Assembly (NCBI GenBank): GCA_034112085.1
Contig: JAWUWD010000130.1
Coordinates: 1-25,874 of the forward strand
Length of the DNA stretch: 25,874 nt
From: JAWUWD01 sp034112085
Lineage (GTDB): Bacteria > Bacteroidota > Bacteroidia > Cytophagales > Cyclobacteriaceae
Reading direction: 5' to 3'
The notes below the pieces were generated by a model that was given only the letters and a program-made list of their open reading frames with translations, did not search any database and was not told where the DNA came from. Below, one piece after another: positions 8,360 through 17,410 of the stretch (positions are counted from its first letter, which is position 1; every line of letters begins with the position of its first letter). A program made the translations under genes and the position numbers.

Positions 8360-8390
8360 CAAAGATAAATAATAAGATGTGTCGGACTAA
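8360..8390 (-). promoter_or_regulatory. Candidate metG promoter, Bacteroidota type
   Basis: On the minus strand, TATCTTTG (8367-8360) matches the -7 consensus TAnnTTTG fully. A TTAG (8390-8387), one base off the -33 TTTG/TTG element, lies 19 bases upstream, which is the expected spacing. The metG ATG is 27 bases further on. The correct spacing makes this the best promoter candidate in the window, though it remains a pattern match. Confidence 0.5.
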
Positions 8391-8451
8391 TGGCTCACTT
8401 GATATTTTCACATCAAAAAATAATGCGATCATAAAAATATTAATCGTTGAA

Positions 8452-10602
8452 TTACAATCGGATGTGAAGGGGCAAATTAATTGTGAATCGAGTAATATGA
8501 TCCAGATCACCCATAAGAAGTAAATCTCCTTCCAACTTCTGCACACATTGCTTAACGGTATAGAGACCTATCCCCAAGCTTTGTTGTCCATCGTCATCTT
8601 TGGAGAGTACATTGTAAAAATTATCGTGTTTATTAATAACTAGATCTATATTTTCGACATCAAAGGTCATTACTAAAAATTTATCAGATTTACTGATTGA
8701 TATCTTTATTTTTTTTAACTCAACGCTAGAACTCTTCAACAACTGCATAGCATTTTGCATCATGTTGAAAATAATTAAATCAAGTATAGAGGGATCAGAA
8801 TAAAAAAATGTCCCCTCCTCCAACGATGTTTCTACTTCAACATCTTCAAGTCCTTCGATATATTTATTCTTATCGAGACTTTCATTGATTAATGAAATGA
8901 AGTCAATTTTCTCATTGATCAACTCCTTTTTATTCAATTCACTTACGATTTTCAACTTATCAATAATATTACTCAGTCGCTTTGATGCCTTGTCCACCAT
9001 CTTAAAATAGGCAAGTGCCTTTTTTTCTTTCACCTCCATCAAAGCCAGATTGCAGACCCCCATGAGTCTAACCAAAGGACCTCTAATGTCGTGTGAAGAC
9101 TTATATATTAAATTATCCAATTCTAAACTTGTAGATCTCAACCCCTCATTCGCAGCTTTCAGTTCTACCGTGCGCTGACTTACTTTTTTTTCTAATTCTA
9201 CATTGAGAATTTCCAATTCGTTTTTTTGTGTATCAATTAGATTTTTCGCATTTTCCAATGCTCCATTATTAAACATCAACACCTCTTTCTGAGTAAGAAT
9301 TTCTTCATTCTTAGCTGTTACATCCATATTGCTGATCATAAGTTGTTCCTTAACCAACTTATTTTTACGGTACATGTAGAATAAAATAAAAATCACAGGA
9401 ATACCCAACATTATAGCTCCAATGTACAACTTACGACTAAAGGCATCTTTTTCTATTTGTACTTGTTGACTTAATAGGGTGATTCGATTTGCTTCTTCTT
9501 TAAGCTTAAGGGGAATCAATGATAAATTTCTATCTATACCGTCATAGTAGAGTGAATCTCTCAATTTTATATAGCTTTTTTGAGATTTATATAGCTCATT
9601 TTTTCTATCAGTAATCAGATAGATGCTCATGAATAATTTCAAATTATCCAACAATTGATTCCTAGATCCAATCTTTCGTGCAATTGATTGACTCAAAGTC
9701 AAATGATCAAGCGCTATATTTTCACTTCCCAATTGATGTTCAATATTGGCCATGAGATTGTAAAGTTCTGACACTCCTTTTTGATCACCAATTTCATTAC
9801 GCAACCTCAAAGCTGTTTGATAATAAAACATAGCTGAGTCCAGTTCACCATTAATAAAGAAGATCTCGCCTAACCCTCGCCAAGCTGCAGATTCTCTGTT
9901 TTTATTATCAATCACCTTTGCCACATCTAAAGATTGATCAAAATACTCCTTAGCAAGAATCAATTCCCCTTCTTTGACATATGTAAATCCAATATTATTG
10001 AGGGAATATATTATTTGATTTTTTTCATCATTTTGCTTCGACAAATTTAAGGCTTCAAAAAAATTCTCCCTTGCTTCTACAAAATCACCTACACTATGGT
10101 AAACAAGACCAATATTATTCAAAGTCGTTGACATCCCATAAACCTCATTTATTGCTTCTTTGATAATTTTAGACCGTAATAAGTTTTCCAAAGAATTTTG
10201 ATAACTCCCTAAGTCATAGTAGATGAGACCTATATTATTGTAACAATTATTGATTAGAGAGGAGTCCTGAATATCCATTGCAATTTCTAAAGACTGGGTG
10301 TTATAAGCTAGGGAAGTTGTAAAATCACCTTTATAGTAATGAACTCCAGCCAATAGTCTTAATGATTTTGATATTAGAGTCCGGTTTTCGGAACTTCGAG
10401 ACAAACTCAATGCCTCTTGGGCATAAATCATAGCTTGATCAGGATAGTTGAGCCAAACCTCTGTAACGAGTTGATGTAATAGCTCTACCTTTTCTCTACC
10501 TGTTGCGATACTTGCTCTATGAACAAGACTATCACTAGGCTGGCCAATGGACCACCCTGAGATTAATAGAATAATAAATACGATTAGCCTGACCTTCAAC
10601 AA
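8452..10602 (-). CDS. TPR-containing membrane sensor histidine kinase
   Basis: A 716-residue protein: signal peptide or N-terminal hydrophobic segment (about 5-20), then about seven TPR-type repeats (about 45-350; e.g. CYNNIGLIYYDLGSYQNSLENL, cut here to 20 residues or fewer as NNIGLIYYDLGSYQNSLE), one transmembrane helix (about 392-410), a coiled coil (about 415-490), a HisKA region with H504 in SSHDIRGPLVRL, and a HATPase region. In the ATPase, the N-box is NMMQNA (613-618) and the second glycine box is QSLGIGLYTVK, but the canonical DxGxG box is replaced by a sequence without glycines (around VENIDLVI), so ATP binding may be weakened. The periplasmic TPRs are the likely sensor. The start is TTG at 10602 or 10599; no ATG is available before a TAG stop upstream. 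No response regulator is adjacent, so its partner is unknown. Confidence 0.87.
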   Translation of the reverse strand: MLKVRLIVFIILLISGWSIGQPSDSLVHRASIATGREKVELLHQLVTEVWLNYPDQAMIYAQEALSLSRSSENRTLISKSLRLLAGVHYYKGDFTTSLAYNTQSLEIAMDIQDSSLINNCYNNIGLIYYDLGSYQNSLENLLRSKIIKEAINEVYGMSTTLNNIGLVYHSVGDFVEARENFFEALNLSKQNDEKNQIIYSLNNIGFTYVKEGELILAKEYFDQSLDVAKVIDNKNRESAAWRGLGEIFFINGELDSAMFYYQTALRLRNEIGDQKGVSELYNLMANIEHQLGSENIALDHLTLSQSIARKIGSRNQLLDNLKLFMSIYLITDRKNELYKSQKSYIKLRDSLYYDGIDRNLSLIPLKLKEEANRITLLSQQVQIEKDAFSRKLYIGAIMLGIPVIFILFYMYRKNKLVKEQLMISNMDVTAKNEEILTQKEVLMFNNGALENAKNLIDTQKNELEILNVELEKKVSQRTVELKAANEGLRSTSLELDNLIYKSSHDIRGPLVRLMGVCNLALMEVKEKKALAYFKMVDKASKRLSNIIDKLKIVSELNKKELINEKIDFISLINESLDKNKYIEGLEDVEVETSLEEGTFFYSDPSILDLIIFNMMQNAMQLLKSSSVELKKIKISISKSDKFLVMTFDVENIDLVINKHDNFYNVLSKDDDGQQSLGIGLYTVKQCVQKLEGDLLLMGDLDHITRFTINLPLHIRL

Positions 10603-10762
10603 TTTATTGTTTAAATAGATAATATAGGAAATCTAGCCGGGTATTTTCTCAACTCAATAAATTAAATTGAACCGACTAACTATGATTTGTTATTAATCAA
10701 TTAAAAGGAAGTCGACACCTGGTTCATTATTCATCTGAAGGAAAAAGCATGTTGGAGACTTT

Positions 10763-11863
10763 CTACGATTTCAGTCCTTTTGCTAATTCTTTAGCCTCTT
10801 CATTACGAACAATCTTATGTTCAGGTCTAGACCATTTTGGTTTTTCACCCAATGCTTGGTATTGAGAATCTTCTGCTTCTATAGTATCAGGTTGTGTTTT
10901 CTTGACAAATGGCTTTTGAGGATTTAGTCCAAGTTTCTTAAACATTTCCATATCCTCATTGACATCTGGATTAGGTGTAGTGAGTAGTTTATCTCCAGCG
11001 AAAATTGAATTGGCTCCAGCAAAAAAGCACATCGCTTGTCCTTCTCTAGTCATTTCAGTTCTCCCTGCGGACAATCGTACTTGCGTTTCTGGCATGACAA
11101 TCCTAGTAGTAGCTACCATACGGATCATATCCCAAATTTCAACAGGCTTTTCGTCCTCCATAGGAGTTCCTTCTACAGCAACCAGTGCGTTGATAGGGAC
11201 AGACTCCGGCTGTGGGCTGAGTGTGGATAATGCCACCAGCATTCCAGCTCTGTCACTTTCCTTTTCGCCCATTCCGATTATACCACCTGAACATACGGTC
11301 ACGTTAGTCTTACGCACATTGTCAATTGTCTGAAGACGATCTTCATATCCACGTGTTGAAATTACTTCTTTATAATATTCTTCTGAGCTATCGAGATTAT
11401 GATTGTAAGCATATAATCCTGCTTCTGCTAATCGCTGGGCTTGATTCTCAGTGATCATGCCAAGTGTACAACAAACTTCCATATCGAGTTTATTAATGGT
11501 CCTTACCATCTCGAGGACTTCGTCAAACTCCTCTCCGTCTTTGACATTTCTCCAAGCAGCTCCCATACATACTCGCGAACTTCCTGATGCCTTTGCTCTT
11601 AGTGCTTGTGCTTTGACCTGAGCGACTCCCATCAAATCATTTCCTTCAACATCTGTATGATATCTCGCGGCCTGTGGACAATAACCACAATCTTCTGGAC
11701 ATCCTCCAGTCTTTATGGACAGCAAAGTAGATACTTGTACCGTATTAGGATCGTGATGAACTCTATGAATAGTTGCTGCCTCGTAAAGCAACTCCATCAA
11801 TGGCTTATTGTATATAGATAGTATTTCTTCCTTAGTCCAATTATGTCTTATCTCTGTTGTCAT
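10763..11863 (-). CDS. bioB: Biotin synthase (radical SAM)
   Basis: A 366-residue radical-SAM enzyme that inserts sulfur into dethiobiotin to make biotin. The [4Fe-4S] cluster motif is intact: CPEDCGYC gives C55, C59 and C62 in the CxxxCxxC spacing. Other BioB landmarks are SRVCMGAAWR (about 96-105), the CCTLGMI stretch supplying a Cys for the [2Fe-2S] cluster, and YNHNLDSSEEYY; the conserved Arg is in LSAGRTEM. The protein is about 20 residues longer than E. coli BioB because of a charged C-terminal tail. ATG at 11863. It lies 15 bases after sppA in the same direction and is likely co-transcribed. None of the other biotin genes (bioA, bioF, bioD) is in the window. The 160 bases after its end hold no obvious terminator. 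Confidence 0.96.
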   Translation of the reverse strand: MTTEIRHNWTKEEILSIYNKPLMELLYEAATIHRVHHDPNTVQVSTLLSIKTGGCPEDCGYCPQAARYHTDVEGNDLMGVAQVKAQALRAKASGSSRVCMGAAWRNVKDGEEFDEVLEMVRTINKLDMEVCCTLGMITENQAQRLAEAGLYAYNHNLDSSEEYYKEVISTRGYEDRLQTIDNVRKTNVTVCSGGIIGMGEKESDRAGMLVALSTLSPQPESVPINALVAVEGTPMEDEKPVEIWDMIRMVATTRIVMPETQVRLSAGRTEMTREGQAMCFFAGANSIFAGDKLLTTPNPDVNEDMEMFKKLGLNPQKPFVKKTQPDTIEAEDSQYQALGEKPKWSRPEHKIVRNEEAKELAKGLKS

Positions 11864-11878
11864 ATCGATTCTTAAATG

Positions 11879-13633
11879 CTATTGCAAAGAAATGTCATAC
11901 GGCATTCTTGCCTGAATTCCTTGGTAGTTTTTCAACTTTTTTATTTCCTTGAGGTAAATATACATCTCTCCAAGTTCTTCCTTTACAAGTTGTGCTTTTA
12001 CTTCATTTCCGCCACTCATCAAGCGTTCGATCAATGGTTTGTATTTTGGGAAATATCTCACTTTATAATCGTCTGTGATATTGGCCTTATCTGTGGCAAT
12101 CGCAATAGCTTCTTCTAATCCACCTAATACATCTACTAATCCATTGTCTAATGCCTGCTCTCCTGTCCAAACTCTTCCTGATGCTATTTTAAGTAAATCC
12201 TCTTTCTTCATCCCTCGACCTTGAGCTGCTTTAGAAGTGAAAGTTTCATAACCATCATTCGTCCCTTGTTGGATAATAGCCTTTTCTCCATCAGACAATG
12301 GCCTAGTCACTGTCATGATATCAGAATAATCACCTGTCCTTACAACATCATGAGTTATCCCCATTTTTTCTTTAAGAAAACCTTCTGCATTGAAGAGCAT
12401 TCCAAATATCCCAATTGACCCAGTTATGGTTGTTGGCTGAGCAACTATCGTATCACATGCCATCGCCATGTAGTACCCACCTGACGCAGCATAGTTAGAC
12501 ATAGAAGCTATGACTGGTTTCGCTTTACTAGCTAACTCGATTTCTCTCCACATTATATCGGAGGCCACAAAATCACCTCCTGGTGAATTGATCCTCACAA
12601 CAATTGCTTTCACCTTTTCATTAAGACGGGCCTTTCTTATCTCCCTAGCAAACTTTTTGCTGCCTATGCTTTCATTTTGTTGACCTTCTCCTCGCACAAT
12701 GTCTCCCATTGCTATAATCACGGCTACTTCATTATCAGATTTTTTATACGTGCTTACTTTCGTACTGTAATTTTCATAAGAGATGAATTCTAGGTCTTTC
12801 TCGCGTGAAACATCCATTCGTTCCATCAATTCGGACATCATTTCATCATAATACAATGCTCCATCTATGAGGTTATGCTCAATCGCGTCCTGTGCCTTTC
12901 TGATTTTCATTTCCTTAGAAATATCAGAAAGCACATTTATATCAATATCTCTGCTCTTAGCTACATTCTTTAACATATTGCCATTTATAGACTCTAATAC
13001 TGAAGATAATTGCAGTCTGTTAGCGTCACTCATGTCATCTCTGATAAATGGCTCGACAGCTGATTTAAAATCACCCACACGAAATATTTGTGGTTTGATT
13101 CCCAATTTTTCAAAGGTCCCTTTAAAGAAGGTTGTATTGATGCTCAACCCATTGAATTCTAAATCACCTTCTGGGTTTAGGTAAATTTTATCTGCAACCG
13201 ACACCAAATAGTAAGCGCCCTCTGTGTAGAAATTTGCGTAAGCCACGATAAATTTACCAGATGCCTTAAAATCAAGTAGTGCATTCCTAATCTCTTCTAA
13301 ATTTCCAAACCCTGACATCAAATAAGGCACATCTAAATAAATACCCTTAATCTTATCGTCACTAGCCGCCTTAGACAATGCTGCCCTAAGTTGAATCACG
13401 CCAATGTGTTGATTGTCACCCGCGAATATTGGCAATTCGGCAAGTGGATCTTTCTCACCTTCCATTTCAACAATGGGCCTATTGAGCTTAATATGCAATA
13501 TGGAATTTGAATCTACAATAACCTCTTCTTGTGAGCTCAGTACAGCGATCACCCCAAAAAACATAATCAGTCCAAACCCAAAGAACACTATCAATGCGGT
13601 AAGAGTTGCTAAAAAATTCCTTAAAAACTTCAT
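11879..13633 (-). CDS. sppA: Signal peptide peptidase SppA, 67-kDa type
   Basis: A 584-residue membrane-anchored serine protease that degrades cleaved signal peptides and other membrane peptides. An N-terminal transmembrane segment (about 7-33) anchors the protein, with the catalytic domains outside. It has the tandem arrangement of long SppA: an N-terminal half carrying the general-base lysine (K190 in GDFKSAVEPF) and a C-terminal half carrying the nucleophile (S384 in NYAASGGYYM), with INSPGG (about 348-353) and the ITGSIGIFG oxyanion region. The Ser-Lys dyad is thus complete. ATG at 13633, with a candidate promoter in the divergent region shared with folK. bioB follows 15 bases later. The sppA-folK divergent pair recurs in this phylum as far as I recall. 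Confidence 0.94.
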   Translation of the reverse strand: MKFLRNFLATLTALIVFFGFGLIMFFGVIAVLSSQEEVIVDSNSILHIKLNRPIVEMEGEKDPLAELPIFAGDNQHIGVIQLRAALSKAASDDKIKGIYLDVPYLMSGFGNLEEIRNALLDFKASGKFIVAYANFYTEGAYYLVSVADKIYLNPEGDLEFNGLSINTTFFKGTFEKLGIKPQIFRVGDFKSAVEPFIRDDMSDANRLQLSSVLESINGNMLKNVAKSRDIDINVLSDISKEMKIRKAQDAIEHNLIDGALYYDEMMSELMERMDVSREKDLEFISYENYSTKVSTYKKSDNEVAVIIAMGDIVRGEGQQNESIGSKKFAREIRKARLNEKVKAIVVRINSPGGDFVASDIMWREIELASKAKPVIASMSNYAASGGYYMAMACDTIVAQPTTITGSIGIFGMLFNAEGFLKEKMGITHDVVRTGDYSDIMTVTRPLSDGEKAIIQQGTNDGYETFTSKAAQGRGMKKEDLLKIASGRVWTGEQALDNGLVDVLGGLEEAIAIATDKANITDDYKVRYFPKYKPLIERLMSGGNEVKAQLVKEELGEMYIYLKEIKKLKNYQGIQARMPYDISLQ

Positions 13634-13699
13634 AAAATCATTCTATTATAACAGGCAGTCTTTGTCAATAAATGAGTATTTAAAAGACCGTCCCATTGG

Positions 13700-13707
13700 C
13701 AAAACTA
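13700..13707 (-). promoter_or_regulatory. Candidate sppA-bioB -7 box (TAGTTTTG)
   Basis: The minus strand shows TAGTTTTG, a full match to TAnnTTTG, about 67 bases before the sppA ATG. No convincing -33 TTTG is found at 19-21 bases upstream, so support is modest. It sits in the 126-base divergent region between sppA and folK. Confidence 0.35.
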
Positions 13708-13745
13708 TTAATCTTTGTATTAAATTATACTATTGTTTTGGTATT

Positions 13746-13757
13746 TTCGCTAGCGAA
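13746..13757. repeat. 12-bp perfect palindrome before folK
   Basis: TTCGCTAGCGAA reads the same on both strands and ends 2 bases before the folK ATG. It is GC-rich against an AT-rich intergenic background. It could be a dimeric repressor site or a leader hairpin covering the folK start, or chance. Confidence 0.5.
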
Positions 13758-13759
13758 TC

Positions 13760-14239
13760 ATGACAGAAGGAATATATCTATTACTTGGCAGCAATATGGG
13801 TGATAAGCGTCAGCAGCTTGAGACCTCTTGTCAAAAAATCAGTGCACAGCACAACATCGTCAAACAATCAAAAATATATGAAACTGCCGCCTGGGGGAAT
13901 ACTGATCAACCTTCATTCTACAACCAAGTCATCGAAATCACTACAACCGTAGAACCAGAAGAATTACTCAACAGTATTCTCGGAATGGAAGAAGAAATGG
14001 GACGAGTTAGAGAAGTAAAATGGGGACAGCGCATCATTGATATAGACATCTTGTATTACAACAGCTCTGTCATTAATACTGACAAGCTGACTATACCCCA
14101 TCCTGAGATTTCAAATAGGAGATTTACACTAGTTCCGTTAGTCGAGATCGCAGGAGACTTTGTACATCCTGAACAAAATGAAAATCAAAGAGAACTACTC
14201 CAGGCGTGCAAAGATGAGCTTAAAGTAATGATCGTATAA
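13760..14239 (+). CDS. folK: 2-amino-4-hydroxy-6-hydroxymethyldihydropteridine pyrophosphokinase (HPPK)
   Basis: A 159-residue cytoplasmic enzyme of folate synthesis that transfers pyrophosphate from ATP to 6-hydroxymethyl-7,8-dihydropterin. Motifs seen in order: LLLGSNMGDK (about 7-16), ETAAWGNTDQPSFYNQV (about 41-57), MGRVREVKWGQRIIDIDILYY (split as GRVREVKWGQR and IDIDILYY, the Mg-binding Asp pair), and PHPEISNRRFTLVPLVEI (substrate-binding loop). Length is standard. No other folate gene is adjacent. The ATG at 13760 is 2 bases after a 12-bp palindrome. A hairpin just downstream (14243-14280) probably ends transcription. Confidence 0.96.
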   Translation: MTEGIYLLLGSNMGDKRQQLETSCQKISAQHNIVKQSKIYETAAWGNTDQPSFYNQVIEITTTVEPEELLNSILGMEEEMGRVREVKWGQRIIDIDILYYNSSVINTDKLTIPHPEISNRRFTLVPLVEIAGDFVHPEQNENQRELLQACKDELKVMIV

Positions 14240-14242
14240 AGC

Positions 14243-14280
14243 AGAAGAGTCTAATGAAATTACTTTTATTAGACTCTTCT
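14243..14280. terminator. Candidate bidirectional terminator between folK and fabD
   Basis: A perfect 13-bp inverted repeat (AGAAGAGTCTAAT / ATTAGACTCTTCT) with a 12-base loop starts 4 bases after the folK stop and ends 17 bases before the fabD stop. Neither side has a long T run (GTATAGTTTA on the plus strand, GCTTTATA on the minus strand), so it is an imperfect intrinsic terminator, but its place between converging genes fits that role. Confidence 0.65.
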
Positions 14281-14296
14281 GTATAGTTTATCATCA

Positions 14297-15169
14297 TCAA
14301 ATACTCGCCACTTCAGTTTCTCTAGATATCTTTTTCACTAACCCTTGGAGCACTTTCCCGGGGCCACTTTCCACAAATAGAGTAGCTCCATCATTCACCA
14401 TGTTTTGGACTGATTGCGTCCATCTTACTGGAGCAGTTAACTGTGCGATCAAATTCTCTTTGATGACTGATACATCTGTAGATGGTTGAGCGTTAACATT
14501 TTGATAAATTGGACAGATCGGAGTGCCGAAATTAGTAGCAGCTATGGCTTCTGCAAGTTCCTCCCTTGCAGGCTCCATTAATGGAGAATGGAATGCTCCA
14601 CCTACTGGTAGCGGCAATGCACGTTTCGCCCCTGCTTCTTTCATTAGTTCACAAGCCATTTCGATCCCTTTGTTTGATCCAGAGATCACCAACTGCCCAG
14701 GACAGTTGTAGTTAGCAGCAACCACTACATCATCAATTCCAGCACATACTTCTTCAACTCTGGCATCTTCCAGCCCTAGGATTGCGGCCATTGTAGATGG
14801 ATTCATCTCACAAGCTTTTTGCATTGCATCAGCGCGCTTTGCCACTAATTTCAATCCATCTTCAAAATTCAGTACTTGATTGGCAACCAATGCAGATATT
14901 TCTCCAAGAGAATGTCCTGCAACCATTTCAGGTTTAAAATTTTCGTTGACTAACGCCAATATCACAGAATGCAAAAACACTGCGGGTTGCGTGACATTGG
15001 TTTGTTTGAGTTCATCAGCTGTTCCTTCGAACATCATCTTAGTGATCTCAAATCCTAATATATTATTTGCTGATTCGAAAAGTATTTTTGCTTTGCTATT
15101 GCTATCATACAAGTCTTTACCCATACCTGTAAATTGTGCCCCTTGACCGGGAAATATATATGCTTTCAT
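14297..15169 (-). CDS. fabD: Malonyl-CoA:ACP transacylase
   Basis: A 290-residue enzyme loading malonate from CoA onto acyl carrier protein to start type II fatty acid elongation. It shows IFPGQGAQ (5-12), the nucleophile elbow GHSLGE with S87, the conserved Arg in KRADAMQ (R112), the oxyanion Gln of GQGAQ, and the catalytic His in GGAFHSPL (H194). All active-site residues are present and length is normal. It stands alone here, not in a fab cluster: the gene upstream is a thiol oxidoreductase 82 bases away, and a full -7 box match lies 29 bases before its ATG. It converges with folK across a hairpin. Confidence 0.96.
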   Translation of the reverse strand: MKAYIFPGQGAQFTGMGKDLYDSNSKAKILFESANNILGFEITKMMFEGTADELKQTNVTQPAVFLHSVILALVNENFKPEMVAGHSLGEISALVANQVLNFEDGLKLVAKRADAMQKACEMNPSTMAAILGLEDARVEEVCAGIDDVVVAANYNCPGQLVISGSNKGIEMACELMKEAGAKRALPLPVGGAFHSPLMEPAREELAEAIAATNFGTPICPIYQNVNAQPSTDVSVIKENLIAQLTAPVRWTQSVQNMVNDGATLFVESGPGKVLQGLVKKISRETEVASI

Positions 15170-15197
15170 ATTGCTTATTTATAAGTAAGTTAATTAG

Positions 15198-15205
15198 CAA
15201 ACATA
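15198..15205 (-). promoter_or_regulatory. Candidate fabD -7 box (TATGTTTG)
   Basis: TATGTTTG on the minus strand is a full match to the Bacteroidota -7 consensus and lies 28 bases before the fabD ATG. TTTG elements occur upstream, but at 12 and 27 bases rather than the expected 19 to 21, so the -33 element is unclear. Confidence 0.4.
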
Positions 15206-15251
15206 ATGGAATTTCAGCAAATGCCGTACTTGCAAATTGAAAAGAAAAATT

Positions 15252-15674
15252 CTAGATAGAAATAAACCTACTTTGGTTTTTCACAGATGGCATTCTGCAC
15301 TGGTCCTGCCTACCAAACCACTTGTAGCGATTCTCTGACACGATATTATAAACCCAATCTCTAATAAATCGAGGGATAATTTTAAACCCATATAATAACT
15401 GCCAACTGCCTGTTAAACCCTTCGTGACTTCAAGTGCAGCATTACTCCGTAGAAATATTTTTCCGTTTTTAAGCAATACCATGGAATTGAAATCACCCTT
15501 TGGTAAGTTGTATTTGTGAGCAATCTGTTGCCCAACTTCAGACTGTAAAGAAGCGAAAACAAAATGATTATTAAGGTCTCTCTCTATTACAAAATTCACT
15601 GCTCCATTGCACAGATCACATACGCCATCAAATAGCAGTAATGACTTATCTCCTATCTCAATAACTGTACCCAT
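15252..15674 (-). CDS. DCC-family thiol-disulfide oxidoreductase (DUF393)
   Basis: A 140-residue protein of the DCC/YuxK family, named for the DxxCxxC motif, here DGVCDLC with C19 and C22, immediately after the first beta strand (LLLF). The remainder has a thioredoxin-like pattern, with the family's LRSNAAL segment and a tryptophan-rich C-terminal half (SWQLLYGFKIIPRFIRDWVYN). It has no signal peptide; predicted cytoplasmic or membrane-associated. The family is assumed to do thiol-disulfide chemistry, but substrates are not known. Its ATG at 15674 lies inside the end of the upstream surface-protein gene (22-base overlap), which suggests translational coupling or at least co-transcription; a functional link to that protein is not evident. 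Confidence 0.87.
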   Translation of the reverse strand: MGTVIEIGDKSLLLFDGVCDLCNGAVNFVIERDLNNHFVFASLQSEVGQQIAHKYNLPKGDFNSMVLLKNGKIFLRSNAALEVTKGLTGSWQLLYGFKIIPRFIRDWVYNIVSENRYKWFGRQDQCRMPSVKNQSRFISI

Positions 15675-17410
15675 CCCTTAATTAATCTGGTCCTTTTCGA
15701 TGGATCGATGACGTCAAATTTCACTTCAGCACTATAAAAATAGACCCCAGAAGTCAAGGCGTTCCCATTATTACTCTTCCCATCCCAATCTATCAAAATT
15801 GCTTCTTCACGAGACAAACTTTCTCCATTGCTTCGAGCATCTTCAGACTGATAGGAGAACACTTCACCTCCCCATCTGTTGTAAACTTTAAAGTCAACCG
15901 ATTCTACAAATCTTGGGCAGTTTTTTAGGTCAACATCTTTAATCGCCCCGCCCTCGTCACCCAACACCAAATTACTGAATGCTCTAAATGAATCGTTTAC
16001 ATTATCATCATTTGGCGTAAAAACATTGGGAAGGACATAGTTCGGGCAATTATCATTGCACACTTCATTACTAAACTCGCTTTCATTTCCAGATCGATCG
16101 ACAGACTTGACGAGATAGCAACCTGCGTAAGATAGCATATTTTCATGAACGTAGACGGTGTCAGTGACGCTCGCAATTTTCTCGAACTGATCATTCAATT
16201 TTCCTTTGAAATACACATCATAACGTTCTATATCCTCACCACAAAGTCCTGGATCATTCCAACTTATTGTATTTTCAAAATCATCGAATTCGCATGGCAG
16301 AGAATCAAAAGGATATTCTCCTGCCTCTGCGACAGACAAGTCACCCAGAGGTCGACATTTGATCTCCTTGATCTCAAGATTGATAGCACATGGTGCAATA
16401 TCATCGCTCGGTTGCCCAAAAATAATTTGAGAGAAATTGAGCTGAGGCGATTCTATGAGTGGATTGCCATAAGAGCCTTTAGTGATCACATAATAACAAT
16501 AAAGTGTTGTATTGTCCAATGGGACATCATTAAACTGCCCTTCATCTACATACCGCAACCCTTCTGAGGACACTTCTATATCAGCTATTTTTTCAAATAC
16601 ATTTGAATCAGTTTGAACATTATTTCTATACAGCTCATGTCTTTCTCCTTGTATGATATTAGACCAAGGTACATCAGCTGACCAGTTGAGTTCAATTTTT
16701 TCAAATTGTGGAGTAGGCTCAATTCTCACACTTGAAGCAGCAACTGAAGTTTCGATCTCGACACCAGAGTTGTCAATCGCTGTGACCGTATAATGATAAG
16801 TATTATTAGTCGTGTTAAGATCAAGATCTAATAAAGTCGTATCTGTGGTAACATCGACTTCTTCAAGAGTACCTCCTGACATTCCTGAAGATCGCGAAAC
16901 CCTATAATTCAACGGAAGGCTGAATACAGAAAGATCCAATTCAAACGGAGATCTCCAGCTTACTCTTATTTCCCCAGTATTTTCATCTGTCGAATTCACC
17001 GTAACATGCGTAATAGTGGGCGCACTCACTTCCACTGGATCTATACAGATTTCATCTGACACTATACTTTCCCCTCCTCTTGGGCTTGGAAAAGTCGCAA
17101 TGAGCCTATAACAATATTGAGCTCCAAATGCCAATCCTGCTCCATTATTGGTATCACGGTATGTGGAAATATTTGTGCCTACTTCATCGATTAGTTGGTA
17201 GCCACTATTCTCAGGTAATCCAGTCTCACATTCTCCCGGAGAATAATCAAAGCTAGCTACTCTACGCCATATCTGGACTCTGACTAGATCACCCACCAGA
17301 TTACAATTGTATGGTGTAAAATTAAGCACTGCCTCACGCTCATCTCTAGTAGTGGATTGTAAATCTGGCTTCGCACCTACTACAGTAATATTCCATGTTG
17401 CAAAAGTCAC
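15653..17410 (-). CDS. C-terminal part of the split surface protein, with type B T9SS sorting domain
   Basis: The frame after the stop contains a GTG at 17410 that could formally start a 585-residue product, but this lies inside a beta strand (TFATWNITVV) and has no signal peptide, so it is not a credible independent gene. It has fibronectin III-like beta domains (for example TGEIRVSWRSPFELD and DNTTLYCYYVITKG), paired Cys residues, and a last stretch of about 128 residues that is a gliding-motility-associated C-terminal (CHU_C) domain: LPNVFTPNDDNVNDSF, KVYNRWGGEVF, IDWDGKSNNG, LTSGVYFYSAEV. This domain directs secretion by the type IX system and surface anchoring. Its 3' end overlaps the DCC-family gene by 22 bases. 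Confidence 0.75.
   Translation of the reverse strand: MTFATWNITVVGAKPDLQSTTRDEREAVLNFTPYNCNLVGDLVRVQIWRRVASFDYSPGECETGLPENSGYQLIDEVGTNISTYRDTNNGAGLAFGAQYCYRLIATFPSPRGGESIVSDEICIDPVEVSAPTITHVTVNSTDENTGEIRVSWRSPFELDLSVFSLPLNYRVSRSSGMSGGTLEEVDVTTDTTLLDLDLNTTNNTYHYTVTAIDNSGVEIETSVAASSVRIEPTPQFEKIELNWSADVPWSNIIQGERHELYRNNVQTDSNVFEKIADIEVSSEGLRYVDEGQFNDVPLDNTTLYCYYVITKGSYGNPLIESPQLNFSQIIFGQPSDDIAPCAINLEIKEIKCRPLGDLSVAEAGEYPFDSLPCEFDDFENTISWNDPGLCGEDIERYDVYFKGKLNDQFEKIASVTDTVYVHENMLSYAGCYLVKSVDRSGNESEFSNEVCNDNCPNYVLPNVFTPNDDNVNDSFRAFSNLVLGDEGGAIKDVDLKNCPRFVESVDFKVYNRWGGEVFSYQSEDARSNGESLSREEAILIDWDGKSNNGNALTSGVYFYSAEVKFDVIDPSKRTRLIKGWVQLLR

Noticed and set aside
8397..8420. TTGAT / ATCAA inverted repeat in the region between metG and the kinase gene
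   Set aside because: The stem is only 5 bp and no T run follows it on either strand, so it is not a credible terminator for the kinase gene.
8355..8546. A 63-residue minus-strand frame overlapping the end of the kinase gene
   Set aside because: It overlaps the kinase coding end in another frame and then runs through AT-rich intergenic sequence that holds the metG promoter candidate; its composition is not protein-like.
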